Of a stretch of 64,000 nt of DNA, positions 58,201 through 64,000 are shown piece by piece. Every line of letters starts with the position of its first letter. Position 1 is the first letter of the stretch. Where the stretch lies: the NCBI GenBank assembly GCA_036186865.1, contig AP025046.1, forward strand, positions 32,138,407 to 32,202,406. The letters are read 5' to 3'. Both the position numbers and the translations under genes were made by a program. The DNA comes from Eustoma russellianum. Taxonomy: Eukaryota > Streptophyta > Magnoliopsida > Gentianales > Gentianaceae. Under the pieces are notes generated by a model, which made no database searches, had not been told where the DNA came from, and was given only the letters and a program-made list of their open reading frames with translations.

Positions 58201-59482
58201 ATCTACTCATCTATACATACATATATGTAGATCTATACACTTATACATATATAAATATATATCAACATACATACTTTATAATAAGTCTATGTATATGCGT
58301 GTTTATATATAGTGTATATATATGTATATTGTGCGTGTGTATATAGTGTATATATGCATATACTTATTATTCAAATATAGATCTATACTTTCTTGAGAAG
58401 AGAATCCTGAACATACTACATGATGATCCAACTTTGATATGAACATAAATGCTTAATATTGGTAAAACCATGTAGGATCTAGGAAGAATACTTGCCTTGA
58501 TTTACTTTCTTACTCTTAGATGGTGATTCCTTCATTTGGATTTGAAGAACACATTTCTTCTCCTTCTCCTTGGTGCATACGGTTATGATGCCAAAAAGGA
58601 GAGTTAGTGTACAACTTATGAAACTAATTATATGTAAGAATCAAACTTAAACTTCATAAAATTCTTACCTTACTTGCTTTTGATTCTACATGCTTCAACC
58701 TTCTTGAATCTTTCTTAGTTGATGGAGTGTTGTTTAAAACTTGGTGTAGGAGTTGTTATGTGGTTTGAGATGAAGAAAAAATCTTCTTCTTGTCTTGGAT
58801 GGTCATGGCCGAATAATTTAGAGGAAAAGTTGAAGAAGGTTTGTCTCCTTGGTTGTGTGGTTCTTGGATGAAAGTGTGAGGGAGGGGGAATAAAGAAATG
58901 AAAGTGCATTTGGGGGTGGGTAAGGTAGCAGCCGAAACTTATGGGAAAAGGAGGAAAAGAATAGTTGTTTTTGTTGGCATGTGAAGGAGTGTGAGAAAGT
59001 TGAGTAGTGGGTGTGAAATGATGTAGCAAAAGTTGAAATGGTTTGCCATGTATGAAAAGTGAATTATTCTTCCCACTTGTGTGATGGGGTGGGCGGCCAT
59101 GTGGGGAAAATGGAGAGAGGGTTTGTCTTTTGTTGCCATGTAGGATAAAGTGAAAGAAAATATGATACTAATGTGTATTGTAGTTATCGTATCGGGTATT
59201 TTTATTCGTTTTGATTTATCTCTATCGACTTATGTTGCTACCGACTAATTTATTTAAATACCTTGTATGTCCTATACGGTCATTGTCTAGTCCCAACCAG
59301 TCTCGTTATATCCGTTAACTTATCTTAATGTTATTTTTATGTGTGTTTCTAACCCCGATATTTAATGTCGATGTCTTTATTAATTCTAAATAAAAATTTA
59401 AAATTCCACTACAATTTCATCAACATCGCATTCGCGTTCTATTTTCATCATTTCCACTAGCCCGGAATCTCGGGTCGTAACA
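55275..59482 (-). repeat. Array LTR 2, carrying a retroposon
   Basis: TGTAGCGCCCC at 55275 to GGGTCGTAACA at 59482. It is 4208 bp, or 3907 bp after removing a 282-bp insertion and its 19-bp duplication. U5 motif at 55308-55323. Otherwise it is collinear with LTR 1. Confidence 0.91.
57675..57956 (-). mobile_element. 282-bp poly(A)-tailed retroposon in LTR 2
   Basis: It is absent from LTRs 1 and 3. It is flanked by the 19-bp direct repeat TACATATAGATCCGTATAT (57656-57674 and 57957-57975). The left end is a T run (poly(A) on the minus strand), preceded in element orientation by AAATTTCC and TTATTAATAA. The body contains a hairpin with arms GCCAAG and CTTGGC separated by GTTTTA-containing sequence. 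The long target duplication and tail show target-primed retroposition. No tRNA-like A/B box was evident; it could be a SINE, a 5'-truncated LINE end, or a retroposed LTR-type transcript end. Confidence 0.8.
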
Positions 59483-60121
59483 TTCTCCCCCCTTATAAAA
59501 AGTTTCGTCCTCGAAACTTAGGGTTGTATCGATTTTACACTTAAGTTCTAGCATTATTTCTTAATCATCTATGCTTCAACTTAGTATTTTCTGACTTATG
59601 AAATTTTCTTAATTGACTGTTTCCGTATATCTCTTATTAATTCACTTAGTCATTTTAAAACCTCATATTCCTATGCATTACAATAACCTTTATACTTACC
59701 AGCTTCGGTCTCTAATTCTTATCCGATTAAATCTTATATCATATCACTTCTTACTTATTCATGCCTACGGTATTGAGCTTACTCCATCATTGTCTTAAAC
59801 TCTAAGATCACTTCTTAAGTTCATGACGTTGTTTACTTATGTGCTCGTGGTAGATTTTTTTTTTGTGAAGCATATCCTAAGGAAAATAGTCTAATTATTA
59901 CGACTCTAGATTAACTTACTAAATTTTCAAGACACAAGATCATTCTGGACATTTTCGCTAAACCATTCTAAGGGAACTATTCTAAGGTTATTGTTCTCAT
60001 TCTAAGATCTTCTTCTTAGACTCTAAAATCTTAACTTAGGTTCTACTATCATAACCTAATACATGTCGTTGTTTATCTTATGTGTCCGCAGTGGATCTAG
60101 AGCCACTGCTCTGATACCAAC
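59483..60121 (-). other. Array internal region 2 (no coding)
   Basis: Same layout as internal 1 but 31 bp shorter (deletion near 59793). Hairpin AAGTTTCG-AGGA-CGAAACTT at 59519-59500, primer site at 60108-60121. Confidence 0.88.
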
Positions 60122-63100
60122 TGTAGCGCCCCGCCCGAAACCAGGGTTCCGGCTCAGTGCACCCGCTGTACTCTACTCCATAAAGTACAAAGCGTCGATA
60201 CTATACATGTACATGTCGACATGAATAATGAATCGATAAGCGGAAGCAACATAACATAAAAAAAACTTCATCGACATGCACTGTACTACATCATAATCTG
60301 TACAATCATCACATACAGAATACTGAAATAATATATCATACATCATAATCCGAAACTTAATGCCTTCGAAATAATCTCTCAGTATGCTCTTCGCTATCAA
60401 TGGTCTATCTAGCATGTCTTCAACGAGCCTGTATATTGATACCTGTTATCTGGAAAATTATAAATGAGGCAAGTATGAGCAATAGCCACCGACTTTTAAT
60501 CGCTCAGCAAGTAGTCTTACCAGATACGACATGTGGATCATACATGGGGAGACGGGGTAACAAATCATAATACCATACATTTTGAGTATAATAAGCACGT
60601 CTCCTTTTTAACAAGTACAGTATCATATCATATCAATAAACTGCTGTAAACTGGAAGCAGGTAAATAAAGAAGATTTCAAAGCATACATAGCATAACAGC
60701 ATCTCATTCTGCTTAATCCGTAACATCATACTACATCCATACTTAACCCCTAATCCATACTTATACCATCTTTGCCTACCTTACATGTACTACAATTTCA
60801 CACTTAACACTACATTGTTCACTGTAGTGCTGTCATATACATAAAGAATTCTTAATCATAACTCTAAGGTAACATGGTCATGACGTGATGCATAAAACAT
60901 GACTTTTTATAAATGACTTTTCATAAACATGACTTTTTCGTAATCATGACTTTTCATAAACGTGACATTTCATAACTTGACATGATTTTCATAACTTGCG
61001 TAAAATGACATATTCATAACTTGCATGACATGAAATTTTCATAACATAAAGACATAACATTTTCATTATTGGCTATAGCACTTTTCATAAGAATAATAAC
61101 ACACGACATACCGATTGATTCTCCATATAATACATGTACGACATAAACATCATAACATATGTACATGTACTAATGGTGATGCGCTATGACAGAGATCCCG
61201 TGTCCCAGACCCGGTGTTACACTCAGCCACATACGTAATCATATGCCCCTGACAACTACCACCCCGGTACCAATGTCACACTGGCGAACATCACATGATC
61301 GTAATCATGAACATAACATAACATAACATATCATGTGTCGATGGAATCAATCGTCTCGCGTTTATTATTCACATGCATATGATTTTTCAAAACATGAGAT
61401 GTGACAACATAACTTTGCAAATCTTGTTTTCATGCAACGTGAGACTCGGTCAAATAAGGGTATCTTGTCATACTACCACTAGTAACATCACTTACATACT
61501 TACAGTCTAATTATCATAACTTAAAGAAATACCATAACCCTCCTTCTCTTAATATCAAGTCCACGCATAGACTTCATAAATCATAACTTAAGTACATAGG
61601 GCATAAACTTCGTATTTCCGTCAACATATCATCTAGTGATTTCATAACTTATATCTTAACTGACACATATTAATTTATAACACATAAGAATACAATTAAC
61701 ATGAAATAAAATGATTTGTCATAACATCATATTCAACATGTATATAATTCCATGTATGTACAATATATACTTTAGTACATATGAATGTTCTTTAAGTGTG
61801 TATAGGCACAATAAAATATATATTATCATATTTCATAACTTAAATGCCTACATCATGAAAATTTTTAATTACTTTACATTTCATCTATGATTTCATACTT
61901 TTCATAACTTAATACATAATTTTCATACTTAACTTACTTTCATAACATAACATATTCATCATATATACATATGTATTTGCGTAAAAAATATAATGAAATC
62001 ATTATATTTGTCACTAAGACCTAATGTCCGAATATATATATAAATAGTATATATATATATAAAACATTTTATGATATATTTTATAATATTAAAAACTTAC
62101 TCACTTTCATATCTTAACATATTCATCATATATATATATATATACTTGTATAAAAATATAATGAAATCATTTTTGTCATTTAGGCCTATTGGCCGAATAT
62201 ATATACATATAATGTATACATTTATAAAATCCTTTTGCTATATAGTATGTAATACACTAATACTTATTCATTTTCTCTCTTTAAAATATATATTACACAT
62301 ATATACACATAAAACATATAAAATCATACTTTAACCTTGGGATGGCTTTAAGGGCGAATTGTATATGTTGCATACACATATATATAACTGACGTATATAC
62401 GTATATATCTATATATACATAAAACAGTGAGATATATATATACACACACATAAACTTATTCATTTTTAAGTCTTGAACATATATTACACATATACATATA
62501 TACATATAGATCCGTATATGTACATATATAGATCTATACATATATACATACATATATACATAAAAACTGAATGTATATATATACATTTGTACATCAAAAA
62601 AACCGATTGTATACATATATACATTTATACTCAAAACCGCATGTATAAATATATACATTTATACATCTATACATACATATATATAAAAGCGCACATATAT
62701 ACATATATGCTTTTATACAAACCCGTGTATTTATATATATATGCATCTACTCATCTATACATACATATATGTAGATCTATACACTTATACATATATAAAT
62801 ATATATCAACATACATACTTTATAATAAGTCTATGTATATGCGTGTTTATATATAGTGTATATATATGTATATAGTGTGCGTGTGTATATAGTGTATATA
62901 TGCATATACTTATTATTCAAATATAGATCTATACTTTCTTGAGAAGAGAATCCTGAACATACTACATGATGATCCAACTTTGATATGAACATAAATGCTT
63001 AATATTGGTAAAACCATGTAGGATCTAGGAAGAATACTTGCCTTGATTTACCTTCTTACTCTTAGATGGTGATTCCTTCACTTGGATTTGAAGAACACAT

Positions 63101-64000
63101 TTCTCCTCCTTCTCCTTGGTGTATACGGTTATGATGCCAAAAAGGAGAGTTAGTGTACAACTTATGAAACTAATTATATGGAAGAATCAAACTTAAACTT
63201 CATAAAATTCTTACCTTACTTGCTTTTGATTCTACATGCTACAACCTTCTTGAATCTTTCTTAGTTGATGGAGTGTTGTTTAAAACTTGGTGTAGGAGTT
63301 GTTATGTGGTTTGAGATGAAGAAGAAATCTTCTTCTTGTCTTGGATTGTCATGGCTGAATAATGTAGAGGAAAAGTTGAAGAAGGTTTGTCTCCTTGGTT
63401 GTGTGGTTCTTGGATGAAAGTGTGAGGGAGGGGGAATAAAGAAATGAAAGTGCATTTGGGGGTGGGTAAGGTAGCAGCCGAAACTTATGGGAAATGGAGG
63501 AAAAGAATAGTTGTTTTTGTTGGCATGTGAAGGAGTGGGAGAAAGTTGAGTAGTGGGTGTGAAATGATGTAGCAAAAGTTGAAATGGTTTGCCATGTATG
63601 AAAAGTGAATTATTCTTCCCACTTGTGTGATGGGGTGGGCGGCCATGTGGGGAAAATGGGGAGAGGGTTTGTCTTTTGTTGCCATGTAGGATAAAGTGAA
63701 AGAAAATATGATACTAATGTGTATTGTAGTTATCGTATCGGGTATTTTTATTCGTTTTGATTTATCTCTATCGACTTATGTTGCTACCGACTAATTTATT
63801 TAAATACCTTGTATGTTCTATACGGTCATTGTCTAGTCCCAACCAGTCTCGCTATATCCGTTAACTTATCTTAATGTTATTTTTATGTGTGTTTCTAACC
63901 CCGATATTTAATGTCGATGTCTTCATTAATTCTAAATAAAAATTTAAAATTCCACTGCAATTTCATCAACATCGCATTCGCGTTCTATTTTCATCATTTC
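60122..64000 (-). repeat. Array LTR 3, cut by the window end
   Basis: TGTAGCGCCCC at 60122, collinear with LTR 1 to the last base; about 28 bp are missing. U5 motif at 60155-60170. It has no retroposon. Confidence 0.9.

Larger units (their letters stand above)
50699..64000 (-). mobile_element. Tandem array of a large-LTR, non-coding gypsy element (LTR-int-LTR-int-LTR)
   Basis: LTRs at 50699-54604, 55275-59482 and 60122 to beyond 64000 (about 28 bp missing). Internals are 670 bp (54605-55274) and 639 bp (59483-60121). Minus orientation is fixed by the primer site (GCTCTGATACCAAC) on the right of each internal and the polypurine tract on the left. No gag or pol is present. The 5.5:1 LTR-to-internal ratio is extreme. 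The array form implies unequal recombination. Confidence 0.92.

Noticed and set aside
57944..58312. Tyr/Ile-rich open frames on both strands over the TATACA repeats (also 53218 and 62473)
   Set aside because: They are low-complexity translations of a microsatellite, open on both strands.

Overview
The window is plant nuclear DNA made almost entirely of nested retrotransposons. No host gene, tRNA, rRNA or CRISPR array was recognised. The evidence for a plant is: a Sirevirus-type Ty1/copia element, several Ty3/gypsy elements of the Tekay/Del chromovirus type with initiator-Met-tRNA primer sites, and L1-type LINEs with a DUF4283-type ORF1 and a C-terminal RNase H. The species cannot be named from this; an angiosperm with a repeat-rich genome fits best.

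Left half (1-39612), nested three deep. An old Tekay-like gypsy element (partial 5' LTR 1-1627, gag from 1928) was split by a Sirevirus (2946-36446, minus strand, target duplication gactg). The outer reading frame resumes at 36452 and runs to a truncation in integrase at 39612. The Sirevirus was invaded twice. Between its gag and protease regions lies a non-autonomous gypsy element in a tandem LTR-internal-LTR-internal-LTR form (9024-22779, duplication cctgc, LTRs of 4605 bp, only gag debris inside). In its right LTR lies a young, nearly intact Tekay element (25955-36091, minus strand, duplication gagga). That element has two almost identical 2.65-kb LTRs, a gag-pol frame joined by one clear 72-nt spliceosomal-type intron, and a single stop codon inside the chromodomain.

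Middle (39613-50698). An orphan 3' LTR fragment, a minus-strand LINE remnant (ORF1 knuckle and endonuclease start), and a minus-strand gypsy LTR that begins at 41901. Next comes a long degenerate plus-strand L1-type LINE (about 43445-50698). Its ORF1 stop and ORF2 start overlap as TAATG, and the zf-RVT region is present as three tandem 797-bp copies.

Right (50699-64000). A head-to-tail array LTR-internal-LTR-internal-LTR of a second large-LTR, non-coding gypsy family, with LTRs of about 3.9 kb and internals of only 670 and 639 bp. The middle LTR carries a 282-bp poly(A)-tailed retroposon with a 19-bp target duplication.

The most interesting signals are non-coding and shared between gypsy families that differ widely in sequence and coding content. 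They are: (i) a perfect 8-bp-stem hairpin AAGTTTCG-AGGR-CGAAACTT placed 17-18 nt before the 3' LTR; (ii) an invariant GCGGGTGCAC core with complementary flanks about 30 nt before the LTR 3' end, that is, just upstream of the primer site; (iii) GATCTTAGA-like motifs at about 19-21-nt spacing just after the primer site. In addition, two related Tekay elements carry introns at three different, unshared positions. Together these look like a conserved RNA control system used by both autonomous and non-autonomous elements.
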